64,000 nt of DNA from Odontocerum albicorne (GCA_949825065.1 OX463859.1:10627606-10691605); one strand, 5' to 3'. Positions 9,841-20,935 are shown, counted from the stretch's first letter. Numbers and translations: made by a program. Notes: generated from the letters alone by a model not told the origin.

Positions 9841-9876
9841 GTTCCCAAAGTGGTCGATATCGATCACTTTGGGAAC
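9841..9876. repeat. 36-bp near-perfect palindrome
   Basis: Arms gttcccaaagtg / cactttgggaac around the palindromic core tcgatatcga (9854-9863). There is effectively no loop, so this is a cruciform-type palindrome rather than a hairpin with spacer. Confidence 0.9.
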
Positions 9877-9879
9877 AAT

Positions 9880-10365
9880 AGTTTCAATGAAAAAAATTGA
9901 GGCTCGACGACAGCAAAAATAGACCTCCTTACTACTGCTATTTGTTTGTTATTTCAAAATATCTATGATTCCAATAGGTACCTAATTAAGAATATTTGTC
10001 AATATTTGTACTTATTTTGAATTTACATATTTATTTCATAAATGTCAAAAAATTAAAAAAAACTCTGCTCGTATTGTTTTGCTTAATTTTCGTCAGCGCA
10101 CATTTCAATATTACCATAAATGTTGCACAAGATAATGTAAGTTGCACAAGACAATATAACCGTAGTCCTTTTGTATTTTTCAATCCTTAATTACAAGTGA
10201 TTAAAATGAAAAGTTTGATATCTAGTGAAATATTTAATATCGAGGTACTGTACAAACTTATTAATTTGAGTAAGTAAAGTAAATGACTAGGGGGTCGACG
10301 GTTTTAAAAGTTTTTGGTAAAGGGAAAAAATGGCCGAAATTTTTTTAAGAATTCTTGGTATAAAT
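9880..10365. other. unassigned AT-rich tract
   Basis: Nothing recognised. Confidence 0.4.
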
Positions 10366-10369
10366 TGTA

Positions 10370-10830
10370 TATGCAAAAATATAGAGTCCGTGAAGTGGAT
10401 TTAATCGTAAAAGAAAAAATATTGAGTCCGTTAAGTGGGTAAAATCGTATGTATAAAAATATCGAGCCCGTTAAATATGTTAAATTGCTTGTGCTCAATA
10501 TATAATATTTGATATTGAGTCCGTTAAGTGGATTAAATCGTATATGCGAAAATATTGAATCCGTTAAATAGGTTAAATTGTGTGTTCAAAAATAGGTTAA
10601 ATTTTGTGTTCAAAAATAGGTTAAATTGTGTGTTCAAAAATATCGAGCCCGTTAAATGGGTAAAATTGTATATGCAAATATATCGAGCCCGTTTAGTGGG
10701 TCAAATCATATGTATATAAATATAAAGTCCGTTAATAAGATTGAATTGCACGTGCGTATATCTCGAGCCCGTTAAATAAGCAAATATATCGAGCCCGTTA
10801 AATGTGTTAAATTATATGTACAAAAATATT
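10370..10830. repeat. degenerate tandem array, about 40-bp unit
   Basis: Roughly a dozen diverged units containing 'tatcgagcccgttaaatggg' or variants, then 'ttaaattgtatatgcaaaa'. Within it, three short units (10570-10640) share 'caaaaataggttaaat', showing a second, local amplification. Confidence 0.8.
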
Positions 10831-10834
10831 TTGC

Positions 10835-12720
10835 ATAATTACGTCCATATGATATAAAAATCCTAATATATAAGATAACTACGTGTATAATCCAACTTAA
10901 ATACGCAAATTAATGACATAATATACGGTCTACCAAACATAAAAATTAATTTTAATTTGAAACAGATAATAAAATGCAAATGTATTCATGACACGAGTTT
11001 TAACAGAGAGCGGTTATCTTTTCTTTATATACTCGTAAAAGTACTCAAAAAGGAAGAATTCTCGTTAACATCTGCTTTATTATAATTATTTATTTTAATA
11101 AAGTGATGTTTTAGATTAACTCTTTAGATGACCATACAACTCATGGCGACTTTTACCCTTACGTACATTTTTTTTCAGACTGGTCGTTCAATCATTATAA
11201 TTTCTTAGTTTCCCTCGATTAGCAGCATTCTAAGATCTTGTAGCACATCATCCAAAAGCCTCTGTATCTCTTTACCAAGTAAACTTATTTTTATTGACCT
11301 TGCATGAAGATCTTCATAGACCGTGTCAACTGAAAGTATGCATAGCTAGAAATACTATTTACCTGTGGAGATTACCAGGAAGACCACCGAAAAGATGGAA
11401 GGACAGCTGGACGTCATCATCCCAGGACAGCCCACCGTCACAAATAGATCATACGACCTAGACCAAGAGGAAGAATAACAAGAAGAATCTCTCAATGTTA
11501 ATTGAGATCGCTGTTAAAGCTGGTCTTGAAAAGGGTAATTTTTTTCAAGTTATTCCGATTTTAGTTTCGTTTCTCATTCTTTGATTCGGTGTCGGTAGTT
11601 GTGGAAAGATTGGCCACTATACGTGATGGAACTATTTTAAGGAAGCCAGATACTGAATTTCTACCTTTTTTTAAACTTCTTCCTTGACCTCTCTCTCAGA
11701 TAGAGGATTGAAACAAAGGGTCTACCACTATGGATGTGTGGTGACATTCAACCAAGGTTACACCTAATAGCTTGTCCACTGTGCTCCGTTAACTGCTCGG
11801 AAGAATCCATGTTGAAAGGAAGCCTCAATGCCATCACAATTGCATCTTTCTGAGATTATACGAGTAGATCTAGTAGTGTCGATACCACTGGAATTGGAAA
11901 AAGTGCTTGTTTTGTTAATTTTCGTGTATTTCCGTTAGATTTAAGATTCGTCGCTCCTGTTTTATGAAAGCTATCTTTCGTAGTGTTTGGTTTTCGAATC
12001 TCAGTAATTTTTGTTAGTATTTAAGTTATATAACCCGTGCTTTGAATTTATATATTACTACAGCTCAATAGTTTCAGTGATGTTGCAGCTCTGGTTCCAA
12101 AAATTGCATGTTTATAAAAAAATATTGAATGTGGAAGAAATTCTTCAACAGGGATTAAATATTATAACTTATATTTTGTTAAAATAAGTAATGTTAAACC
12201 ACTCCAAGAGCGCATTAATGTCTTCTTAAAAAGAAAACAATTACTAACTTTTTTGTGGAAAATTTGGAGGAAAGCCTCCAAATTTTCTTTTAAACATAGT
12301 TTCACATGCAGACTAGTTCCAGCACACCACAGAAAGCTATATAGGGAAACCACGATATCCTGTCCTTTTTCGATTCGATCACCCTGACGTACTATCGATC
12401 GTCTGATCTCAATATTCATCATATGATATATTATGTTATAATAAGTTTGTGTGTATGTACTGTTTAGTAACGCCCGAGCGTACGCTCGTGACCTTCAGGA
12501 TGTGAGTCGGGAATAAACAACGGGCCACGCCGCCTCTTGATTAGGTCCTGTCAGGGAAATAGGCATCTTGTTGAATTGATAATATGAATGATTTCTTTAA
12601 ATTTATTCCCAAAACGTTTTTATTACTCTTGCCAGCCAAAATCAAGGGACAACACATATCAATAACTGAGTAATAAATTAAGGGATTATTTAGTGGTTCG
12701 ATGCTAAGGCTAGAGTTCTT
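10835..12720. other. unassigned tract with hairpin and possible LINE debris
   Basis: Mostly featureless. A plus-strand stretch at about 11375-11430 could encode 'GRPPKRWKDSW', like LINE C-termini, but without enough context to assign it. A perfect 13-bp hairpin with a 4-base loop lies at 12258-12287. A G+C-rich patch (12470-12545) includes the palindrome cgagcgtacgctcg. Confidence 0.4.
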
Positions 12721-12724
12721 ATTT

Positions 12725-12905
12725 CTGTTTGAAGCAAATCAACGAGGGCGAGAGTATTGCAGCAGCCAGTAACTGGATCATGAATCTAATGGCATGACAG
12801 TAAAGAATTACGTGAAGGAGAAAGAACTATGAACTGAAAATGGCAAAAGGCAATTTCTGCTTGAGCGTACTGCAAGTCTGTGATCGATTATGCACAGAAT
12901 ATTTT
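12725..12905 (-). pseudogene. LINE-C C-terminal remnant
   Basis: The reverse complement aligns base by base with the LINE-C coding end at 43255-43450 (the 'LALRSNRDCLL' to 'VRLWNQL' segment) but with several stops. It abuts a SINE-1 tail. Confidence 0.7.
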
Positions 12906-12924
12906 CTCATACATGTGTAATTGT

Positions 12925-13000
12925 ATTGTATTGTATTATGCCTTCGTTAAATACGTTACAATCTGACTGGTTCATTGCCATGTGGCAATATCTTTCGACC
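12925..13000 (-). mobile_element. SINE-1 or LINE-C tail
   Basis: Reverse-strand tail 'cattgccatgtggcaatatc', preceded by the 'attatgccttcgtt' end. With only the shared tail present it cannot be assigned firmly to the SINE or the LINE; the sequence is closer to the SINE version. Confidence 0.65.
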
Positions 13001-13018
13001 AATAATAATAATAAAAGG

Positions 13019-13078
13019 ACAATTTATACATCACCGTTTAAGAAACAAACTCTTCTCAAGAACACTTTAACCTTTCCC
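13019..13078 (+). repeat. F2 repeat, fragment
   Basis: 'aatttatacatcaccgttta', then 'aaacaaactcttctcaag': the F2 core. It is cut short by PAL sequence. Confidence 0.6.
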
Positions 13079-13087
13079 TTCCGGTAC

Positions 13088-13632
13088 ATCAGGGGAGTAC
13101 AAACAAGGCTTTATGATGATGAGGTGAAATCCTTGAAACCGGTAGGGTTATACCGTTACAAAAAGTGGAATAAACAGTGTTTGATACAACAATTTTTTAT
13201 AAAAAAATTCTATCGAGTTCTTCCTTAAATTATGCAAATAATATATATTGAACACACAGGAGGTATTATTCCCTATATATTGTACATATATGTTATTCGT
13301 TAACTTTTGTTGTATACATATTTTTTTTGTACTTGGTAAGATACGGGCAAATTCCAAGTTTATTGTGGAAAGGCAACAAACCCAGATTCATAAAAATTGA
13401 GTGTCCACATTAAATTACCTGTTGTTTTTTCATAAATTATGTATTTATTAAATTTCTTGTCATATGCAAATTAATAAAATTAACTAAAATCAATTTTCTA
13501 ATGTCAAATTTTAAGGTGTATTATACAAAGAGTAAAGAAAGTCAATTTAGATTTATTGCTCTTTTTTTCCTTCGCCTTATCACATGTCTTTAAACTTCCA
13601 CAATGTTAATGCCTTTACTATAAATAATAAAT
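13088..13632 (+). repeat. PAL right half interrupted by H repeat
   Basis: PAL right arm at 13088-13193 ('gaaaccggtagggttatacc', 'aagtggaataaacagtgttt'). Its continuation ('gtctttaaacttccacaatg') resumes at about 13586. The intervening 390 bp includes a reverse-strand H repeat, so H sequence was inserted in PAL after PAL arrived. Confidence 0.65.
13320..13545 (-). repeat. H repeat, fragment
   Basis: The reverse complement carries the H signatures 'aacaacaggtaatttaat' and 'ctgggtttgttgcctttcc'. Compare 54597-55150. Confidence 0.6.
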
Positions 13633-13892
13633 TAATTGAACAGAATTTTTATTTCCCTTATTGAAAAACTCCGACGTACAGATGTTAAATATTTAAGACT
13701 AAACAAACCAGAAGAAGCCGTATAGCCAATTTGTTTATCAAAAGAGAGCTTACTACAGATATTTACAGTATACAATATAAATCAAACATCAAGAAATTTG
13801 ATACTATCTAATGGAAAGATACTAATATCCATAACTGATAAAGCACCCCAATCAAGAAGGGGTTGTCCGCGCAATGAAGCCACCCAGAGAAA

Positions 13893-14043
13893 TTCCAACT
13901 AACCAACCAAAAACATGTTAAATAACCCTAATGTGAAAGCCAGACTGAAGTTCTTTTTCTAATTGAGTTCCAACGAGAAACAAACCCGTAACGTCGTAAT
14001 CGGAAGTCAAGTATTTTACCAACTTAGCCACGGAGGTCATCCT
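13893..14043 (-). mobile_element. SINE-1, body and head
   Basis: Reverse-strand copy: 'ccaactaaccaaccaaaaac', linker 'gaaagccagactgaag', diverged B box, and head complement 'ttaccaacttagccacggag'. The extreme 3' tail is missing. Confidence 0.8.
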
Positions 14044-14406
14044 ATGTCATGTTAGTAAGATTTTTTGCACAAAAGTCAATATAAATTTGAAAATTTCGCT
14101 GTTAAAATGATACTTTAATATGATTTCTTTTTTAAATTGTGAATTCTGACATGTTATTATTACTGAAAAAAAAACAAGGATTTGTCTAATTTTTCAAAAA
14201 ATAAAGTCTGACTATATATACGAGTATATACCTTCATAATAATGTCAGAGAAGGTTATTAAAAACGTTTTTTAATCGATTCCATCAAGCACTCGCCTCTT
14301 AGAATAGTGGTTAAAAACCTAGCGTTTATCCGAAAAAATATAATAAAAACAATAATCAATCAACATTTTTATGTACCAGCAACCATTCAAAAATATTTAT
14401 TTTATG

Positions 14407-14606
14407 AGGTAGCAGCTTGCAAAAGTCTTTTACATGCTTCTATACTATTTATTTTATCAGGTAGCAACTTGCAAAAGTCTTTTACATGCTTCTATACTAT
14501 TTATTTTATCAGGTAGCAACTTGCAAAAGTCTTTTACATGCTTCTATACTATTTATTTTATCAGATAGCAACTTGCAAAAGTCTTTTACATGCTTCTATA
14601 CTATTT
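14407..14606. repeat. 52-bp minisatellite, four copies
   Basis: Units start at 14407, 14459, 14511 and 14563 ('aggtagcaacttgcaaaagt'). Nearly identical; the last is shortened. Confidence 0.95.
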
Positions 14607-14866
14607 TCATTAAACCTTTCATGAGAATTTTTCATAATTTCGTTGGTATGGTACTCTTTTATGCATACTTAAAGATGACGATATTTTGAAAAGCGCGGCT
14701 GGGAGACAATAGTGTCTTCGACCCCAATGATCGAATATTCAGGTAACGTAGCGACGGAGAAGGCAAGGATCTCGCGGTTCACCATGGCACGTGTTGGAAA
14801 TACGTGTGAAGAGACAAAACTCGAACACATCTAGCGCTTATGAATATCGTTACCAATCAAGCTCCG

Positions 14867-16198
14867 TGGTATAGTTAGTAAGACGCTTGTACCCAGTCCA
14901 GGGAGTTCAGGTTCGATCCCCATTGGAACCCAAATTAAAAAAAAAGGTTTCCAGCCTGTTTTTACTTAAAGCCTCTTGAACATTTTCTTTTTTTTTTTTT
15001 ATCCACTTTGCACGGATTTCTCCTGTTACACAAAGAGGGTTTGCTTCTAGCGTTAGCTTATTCGTTAGGAATAATATCAGCCAGGATTCTTCTCATACTG
15101 CTAGACGGTACCGAGAATATATCAACCGTGTCATTCAGTTGGTTCAATATCTCTATACCACGCGTGACTGAGTGTTTAGCCATGATATTCGTCCTGTAAG
15201 TTGGTATGTAGAACAGAGGGTGATTCCTTGCACGGATATATTTATTGGGTACATATAAACTTAGTGCTTCTAGAATCGCGGGACAGTTAAAGGAACCTTG
15301 GAAAACCTTTATTAGGAATATCGCAATGGATTCTTGCCTTCTTGTTTCAAGGCTTCTATAGTTACACACCGTGAGAAGTTCGGCATGGTGAGCATATTTT
15401 GGGTAATCGCCCTTTGTTCTGTACCATAGATATCTGAGGAATTTTTTTTGTATTTGTTCTATATTGTTTTTATATTTGAGCTGGTGAGGAGCCCAAACCG
15501 TAGATGCATATTCTAATTTGGTTCTAATTAGATAATTATATTAGTTTCGGAGGATATCGGTGCTGTTAAATTCTCTTGATATTCTCATTACAAAACCGAG
15601 TAGTTTGTAACAGTCCGATATCAAACGTGAGACATGGTTAACGAACGTGAGTCCGACATCGAAGGTTACGCCCAAATCCTTGAATTCAGAAACTCTGTTT
15701 AGTGCCACTCCCTGTATAGTATACTGATGGTGGATTGGTGAAAACGATCGACTATAAGATACACAGACACATTTGTTAATGTTGAACAGAAGATGATTTT
15801 GCTCACTCCAGGAGACTAGGGAGTCTAGGTCCTGTTGTAACTGTGCACAGTCGTGAGGTGAATTGATCTTTTTGAATATTTTCAAGTCGTCAGCGAACAA
15901 TAAACATGTCTAGTGACTTATGGAATTCTGAATGTCGTCTATTAATATGAGGAATAGTAGGGGACCTAAATTGGATCCTTGTGGTATACCAGATCTTGCG
16001 ATAAATTCCACAGAAGACTTGTTACGGATTGTTACGTATTGAGATCTTTCTTTTAGGTAAGATGCAAATAATCCAATTAGATTATCGCTGAAGCCAAGTT
16101 TGTGCATTTTCTTAAGTAATATATCGTGATCAACTTTATTGGAAGATATTGCAGCCTGGCAATAAGCCCACCAGGTTGTACTTTATACAAATTTCATG
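14867..16198 (+). mobile_element. SINE-1 split by a LINE-B insertion
   Basis: The head and linker (14867-14987: 'ctccgtggtatagttagtaa', B box 'aggttcgatccccattgg') are separated from the tail (16140-16198: 'ggaagatattgcagcctggc') by a 1.15-kb minus-strand LINE-B. About ten bases of SINE are missing at the junction. Confidence 0.85.
14988..16139 (-). pseudogene. LINE-B, 5'-truncated reverse transcriptase
   Basis: Minus-strand LINE whose poly(A) tail is the T run at 14988-15001 and whose coding end is at about 15058. Going N to C: 'KVDHDILLKKMHKLGFSDNL' (RT palm, about 16130-16075), 'ARSGIPQGSNLGPLLF' (fingers/palm, RT motif B), 'LLFADDLKIFKKI' (catalytic motif C; about 15895), 'CVCVSYSRS', 'VTFDVGLTFVNHV', then a thumb/C-terminal part with 'YASTVWAPHQLKYK' and 'SLETRRQESIAIFLIKVF'. 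Two in-frame stops interrupt it, one just before FADD and one near 15541. It belongs to the Jockey/CR1/I side of the LINE tree by motif content. The endonuclease and first half of RT are missing. It sits inside a SINE-1, so it is younger than that SINE; a second truncated copy follows at 16290-16812 on the same strand. Confidence 0.85.
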
Positions 16199-16285
16199 GG
16201 AATAGGAGCTGTGTCCTCGTCTACGTTTCACTCTCATAGATCAAAGTTGGTACTAAAATATTGTTGATATTAAAATATTGTTTGC
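16199..16285 (-). pseudogene. LINE-A sliver
   Basis: Matches the LINE-A segment also found at 38960-39050: 'tcactctcatagatcaaagt', then 'ttggtactaaaatattgttg'. Too short for coding analysis. Confidence 0.5.
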
Positions 16286-16289
16286 AGAT

Positions 16290-16812
16290 TTTGAAATTTC
16301 ACCTGTTACAAAAAGACGGTCCGCTTCTAGAGTTAGTTTATTCGTTAGGAAGAATATCAGCCACGATTCTTCTCATACTGTTAGGCGGTGCCGAGAATAC
16401 ATCCACAGTGTCATTCAGTTGGTTCAATATCTCTATACCACGCATGACTGAGTGTTTAGCCATGATATTCGTCCTGTAAGTTGGTATGTAGAACAGAAGG
16501 TGATTCCTTACACGGCTATATTTATTAGTTCATATAAACTTCGTGCTTCTAGAATCGCGGGACAATTAAAGCAACCTTGAAAAACCTTAAGTAGGAATAT
16601 CGTAATGGATTCTAGCCTTCTTGTTTTGAGGCTTCTATAGTTACACACCATGAGAAGTTCAACATGGTGAGCATATTTTGGGTAATAGCCCTTTTATTGT
16701 ATTTGTTCTATATTGTTTTTATATTTGAGCTGATGAGAAGCCCTAACAACTGATGCGTATTCTAATTTAGTTCTAATTAGATAATTATATAAGTTTCGAA
16801 GGATATCGAATC
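16290..16812 (-). pseudogene. LINE-B, second copy
   Basis: Repeats 15010-15550 at high identity, minus strand: 'gagttagtttattcgttagg', 'tggttcaatatctctatacc', 'gcatgactgagtgtttagcc'. It lacks about 45 bp where the first copy has 15421-15460 and is truncated at the sequence equivalent to 15550. No reading frame is intact. Head-to-tail arrangement with the first copy could be two insertions or a local duplication. Confidence 0.8.
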
Positions 16813-16814
16813 AA

Positions 16815-17250
16815 AGAATTAAAGTTAACATGAACGCTTTCATCGTAGTGACATATTTACGATTTCGCAAAATAACATCGGCATATTCCCGTACAAAGGG
16901 GGCCGAAAACACATTTTTTGTTTTATAGGTTTTTATTAATAATTTATAGGCAATCGCCGGGGCACCAATTAAAGGACGTGATATATACAGGTAGTTTTAA
17001 TGGCTCAGAATTGAATGTTTCACGATTTTAATGTTTCCAGTTCTCAAATTAATGTTTTTGTCTCGTGTGTGTTAATTGCTCGCTCTCGATTGAGATACAA
17101 TAATCGTATTTTAAAGAAAATTACTTTCGTTTTTACTTTAATGGTTATGACTGCTAGACACGATCTAATCATTGCATACAACTTTCCAAATAATATGTTA
17201 ATTTTTTAAGAGCACGCGCTAATATATAATATTTATTTATTCTTCGATAT
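16815..17250. other. unassigned tract
   Basis: No family recognised. Confidence 0.4.
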
Positions 17251-17412
17251 TGTATTGTATTATACTTTCGTTGTATATAGTAAAACCTGGCGGGTTCAAT
17301 TCCATGTGGCAATATCTTCCAACCAATCATAAAAATGTTTAAGAGGCCTTAAGTGAAAACCAGACTGGAATCCTTTTAAAAAAAATGGGTTCTAACGGAA
17401 ATCGAACAGATT
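17251..17412 (-). mobile_element. SINE-1, head truncated
   Basis: Reverse-strand tail ('ttgtatatagtaaaacctgg', 'ccatgtggcaatatcttcca'), linker and the start of the B box. It stops where the next, plus-strand copy begins, giving a head-to-head pair without heads. Confidence 0.85.
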
Positions 17413-17415
17413 AAA

Positions 17416-17539
17416 AAAATCTTCCTGTCAGGCTTTCACTTATCTTTTAGTCTCTTTAACATCTTTCTAGTTAGTTAGGAATATATTATCCCATAGCAAT
17501 AAGTCCACCAGGTTGTACTGTATATAGCAGAAGTGTCAT
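17416..17539 (+). mobile_element. SINE-1 tail half
   Basis: Linker to tail: 'ctgtcaggctttcactta', 'catctttctagttagttagg', 'accaggttgtactgtata'. Confidence 0.8.
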
Positions 17540-17606
17540 AAAAACTATATGTAAGCATTAAAAACTAATAAAAATAAACCGTAAAACATTTTTTTAATGT
17601 TATCAT

Positions 17607-17690
17607 AGACCGGGAAAAGAGAAGAAAGAGGGGAAATGACAATAAAATAGACTGGGAAAAGAGAAGGAAGAGGGGAAATGACAATAAAAT
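17607..17690. repeat. 42-bp direct repeat, two copies
   Basis: Units at 17607-17648 and 17649-17690 ('gggaaaagagaag', 'aggggaaatgacaat') differ at two positions. Confidence 0.9.
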
Positions 17691-17739
17691 AGGAGTTATA
17701 AACACAATTCGTCATTGAAGATAAATGCAATATTTTTTA

Positions 17740-17895
17740 AGTCGCTGTTTGAAGCAAGCCAACGAAGGTAAGAGTCATACCTTTTGCGGTAACTGGTTCC
17801 AAAGTATGATCGCATGAATATTAAAGAACGATGTGAAGAAAGAGGACCAATGAAATGAAAACGCCCAAAGGAGATGAATATTTTTGGCGAGTTAT
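17740..17895 (-). pseudogene. LINE-C C-terminal remnant
   Basis: Degenerate reverse-strand version of the same LINE-C region as 12725-12905 ('tgtttgaagcaagccaacga' and 'gtaactggttccaaagtatg'). Confidence 0.65.
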
Positions 17896-18059
17896 TGAGG
17901 ACTAACGGATTCTTTATATTCTTATTTTTCTGGTCTCTCCTTCACAATAACGAGAAGTCTTAGAACCAGGTTCTAGGATTTTCAAGGAGTTTATGATACT
18001 TCTCCAGTCTTCTGGAAATATATATGGTTGATAGACTTCACGGCAGGATTTGAAGTCGG

Positions 18060-18260
18060 AATCACTTTACAGTCGTACAACGGAGATAAACTCCGTTTAA
18101 TGACAAATTCATTATCATTACGAGAGATGAAGAAGAGCACTTTGAAATGGTTAAGGCGTATAGAAAGAATGAAATAAATACTAAGAAAACATATACCATA
18201 TACAGTTCAAATGTTATTCAAAGGCACGGTATAGGCAGACCAATGAAAGTATGATTGAAT
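18060..18260 (+). pseudogene. LINE-A remnant, degenerate
   Basis: Contains 'gatgaagaagagcactttga', 'aatggttaaggcgtatag' and 'gaaagtatgattgaatcaag', the decayed 'RWFGHVERM' and 'RKVWLDQV' regions. Confidence 0.5.
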
Positions 18261-18261
18261 C

Positions 18262-18560
18262 AAGTAGCGTACCAAAGGGTCCTCAAGGGTATACCAAATC
18301 AGGATTCGAACCCACTATTATTGACAGATTAAAAATATTATTAAAAAAAACAAGTTTAGTGTAAGGATAGGAAGATGATGGCTACAGCCATTAGATTAGG
18401 AACTTCCCCGCATTTATATATATAACATATGTTAAGTAAAACATGTTTGGATAGAAAACCGCAAAAAGCTTACTTACCTAAGACAAACTACAAATAAACG
18501 TTGCACATCTTCCGATCTGTGATAGTGACACATTCGGCTTTGACTGGAGTGTAGTTTACC
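18262..18560 (+). repeat. F2 repeat, long copy
   Basis: Core 'ggattcgaacccactattat', 'gacagattaaaaatatta', followed by the distal part ('aaaaccgcaaaaagcttac', 'gacaaactacaaataaac', 'agtgacacattcggct'). Confidence 0.75.
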
Positions 18561-19032
18561 TATATGTGTGTAGTGATCATACATATATAAGTATAATCAT
18601 AAATTTAGATAACTCCCCAAAAAGGTATATTTTCAAGTGATTCCTAAAGCTTCAAACTTGTTACGCTAACTGTTCTATTATAAGCGTTATTATTTTTCCT
18701 ATATTTCAGCGTTTGATTTATTTAGTAATGTCATGTTTTCTTAGATTTTTCCAAACTTCTCGTAGTATCATACTACTTGTTTAGATTATTTTTGTAATTT
18801 TTTCATCATTTTTTATTTCTGTGCGACCGAGTGATCTTAACTTCTCCTTATTATTCGTAGGAACGGCATCTTCTTTCCATCCGCATTAATTCATTTCATT
18901 CTTTTTCCTTCTTCCATTCTACGAGTTCATTCTTATTTAATACATTTATACCCCGTTTATCTTATTTCCAAGATTCCTTTATCAGCAGTCAACTTTGGTG
19001 TCTTGAATTACCTTGTTCGGTAATCAAGTTAC
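18561..19032. other. unassigned tract
   Basis: Nothing recognised. Confidence 0.4.
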
Positions 19033-19259
19033 AGTACCCGGCGGTAAGTAATACACATCAGGCTTAAGAAAAAGACTGTCGGCCATAATCGGTTTGTAGA
19101 GCGTCGTCTCTGTCATTCATACACGTGTTCGGTCGCGATTTGTCAGTCGTTGTCAAGCGTTCTAGGGACAGAGACGACGCTCTACAAAGCCGAAGTTAGC
19201 CGATTATGGCCGACAGTCTCTTTCTTAAGCCCGATGTGTATTGCTTACCGCCAGGTACT
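19033..19259. mobile_element. foldback MITE
   Basis: Terminal inverted repeats of about 80 bp (left from 'agtacccggcggtaagtaat', right ending 'attgcttaccgccaggtact') with over 85% identity by eye and a centre of about 55 bp. No transposase. No convincing target duplication seen. The superfamily is undetermined. Confidence 0.85.
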
Positions 19260-20124
19260 TGTACTAGTATTTATCCCCACATCGCTTTGTTATCTGATAT
19301 TCTTCTTCAATATCGCACATCATACGGTCATCCGATGTGAACAAGTCTTCAAGATTCAAGATTACTTCAACTTGCTAGAGTACAATAGCCTTCTTTACAG
19401 AAAAAAAAACATTGTAATTTTGACGCAAGATAAATTATATTGTGTTCAAGTTTAAATTTCGCCTGGGTCCACAGCTTCCAAGACCATTTAATAAAAAAAA
19501 AAACAGACCCCTTATATGTTAGCAGCCACTGCTTCTTCTAAGCAGTAAAAAAAAACTTTATTTGATTTACACTTTCCATTACAATGCCTTAATCATATAA
19601 AAATATATTTATCAAATATACAAAAAAAAAACAATTAATTTGTCCCCCAGATGCCATTGAAAATATTTATGCATCAATAAATCTACGGAAATAATAAACG
19701 TTTAGAATAAAAATTTCAATTCAAATAGTTCGGCGTTTTCAAAAAGAATAATTTTCGTTTTATGTAGGTTGGTTGTAGGAAAACAATAAATAACAGGAAT
19801 CTGTAAAACGAGTCATTTTATGTTATGTAAATCAGCAGGTAGGTTTTAAAAATCGGGGAAATTCGGTCGAATCATGTTTATATTAAATATTGCAACATTG
19901 GTGCAAAACTGTCCTAAGTCGTTTTTTTTCTTAAAATGACTGACACATTTTTCTTTCTGTCTTCCGGACGAGTTTTCTTCTCTCAATCTCTTTAGTTCTT
20001 TCTTTAAGTCCTATCTTATTCTGTCAAGTGATCTTATTTCGTGATGTTGGGCTTGTATAATAATATTTGTTGATCATGTTATCTGAGATCGGGTCACATG
20101 ACCTAACATGCTAATTTTCTTTTT
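19260..20124. other. unassigned AT-rich tract
   Basis: Nothing recognised. Confidence 0.4.
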
Positions 20125-20310
20125 GCGTTTCTTGTGTCCTGGGGTGACAATATATGACAGAATATCGAATGAAGTGATTAGTGAGAAATGCTAACTTAAT
20201 GCTGATAAATTGAATGAGATAAATAAGGGCACTCTGAGATCGTTTGGGCACGTGGAACGGATGAATGAAGAAAGACATACAGTGTAAATGTAAGTGGACG
20301 ATTTCGTTAA
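20125..20310 (+). pseudogene. LINE-A remnant
   Basis: Reads 'GVTIYDRISNEVI', then (after a stop) 'KGTLRSFGHVERMNEER', in broken frames; it is the part just before the 'GRGRPRK' block. Confidence 0.7.
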
Positions 20311-20584
20311 ATTTAATTGTATTTATAAATAAGTGATTAAAACAGACCAGATTTAGTAACAGGTAACTAATTTCCATACAAAATAAAAACTGAAATTACA
20401 TCAAAATTACGTAATGGAAAAATATTTATTGTGCAGTTTCCCTATCCTTAATTTCTGAATATTTATGTTTTTTTTGTACCTACAAATCAGCAAATGATCC
20501 TTTCTTTACTTAATTCTTTCTGATTTACGTAAAATGCTCTTTTTTAATGCAACATAATTATGATGGGATTTAATTTGTCTTTGT

Positions 20585-20935
20585 TAAAGTTTGATTTATA
20601 ATCGTATGACAGCAATTCGGTTATGACACGTGAAGAAAGATTAAGGAAAATATCATTGAATCGAGCGAATGAAATTTTGAAAGAACAAAATATAATAAAC
20701 AAGAAAAATTGTAGGAGCTGTATGAGAATAGTAGAGGAAAACCAAGGAAAGTATAGTTGGATCAAGCGAATGAAATTTTGAAAGAAGAAAACGTAGAAAG
20801 TCAAAGAAATCGTAGAAGTTGTATGTGGCATGTGGATGTGGAAGAGGGCAAATATGAGTCAATATAGGAAAGGTTCGCACTCTGTCCTATCTACCTACCC
20901 CGACAGGGTAATGGCGTGATGGTATTTATACGAAT
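20585..20935 (+). pseudogene. LINE-A remnant with internal duplication
   Basis: The 'KVWLDQVNDILKE' segment occurs twice (about 20640-20680 and 20740-20790) before the 'CHPIYLPRQGNGV' end. The internal duplication is specific to this copy. Confidence 0.65.

Noticed and set aside
11370..11440. LINE C-terminus (GRPPKRWKDSW)
   Set aside because: One short motif without neighbouring blocks; noted inside the unassigned tract but not called.
19150..19455. 101-codon open frame
   Set aside because: Begins in the arm of a foldback MITE and runs into flanking sequence.
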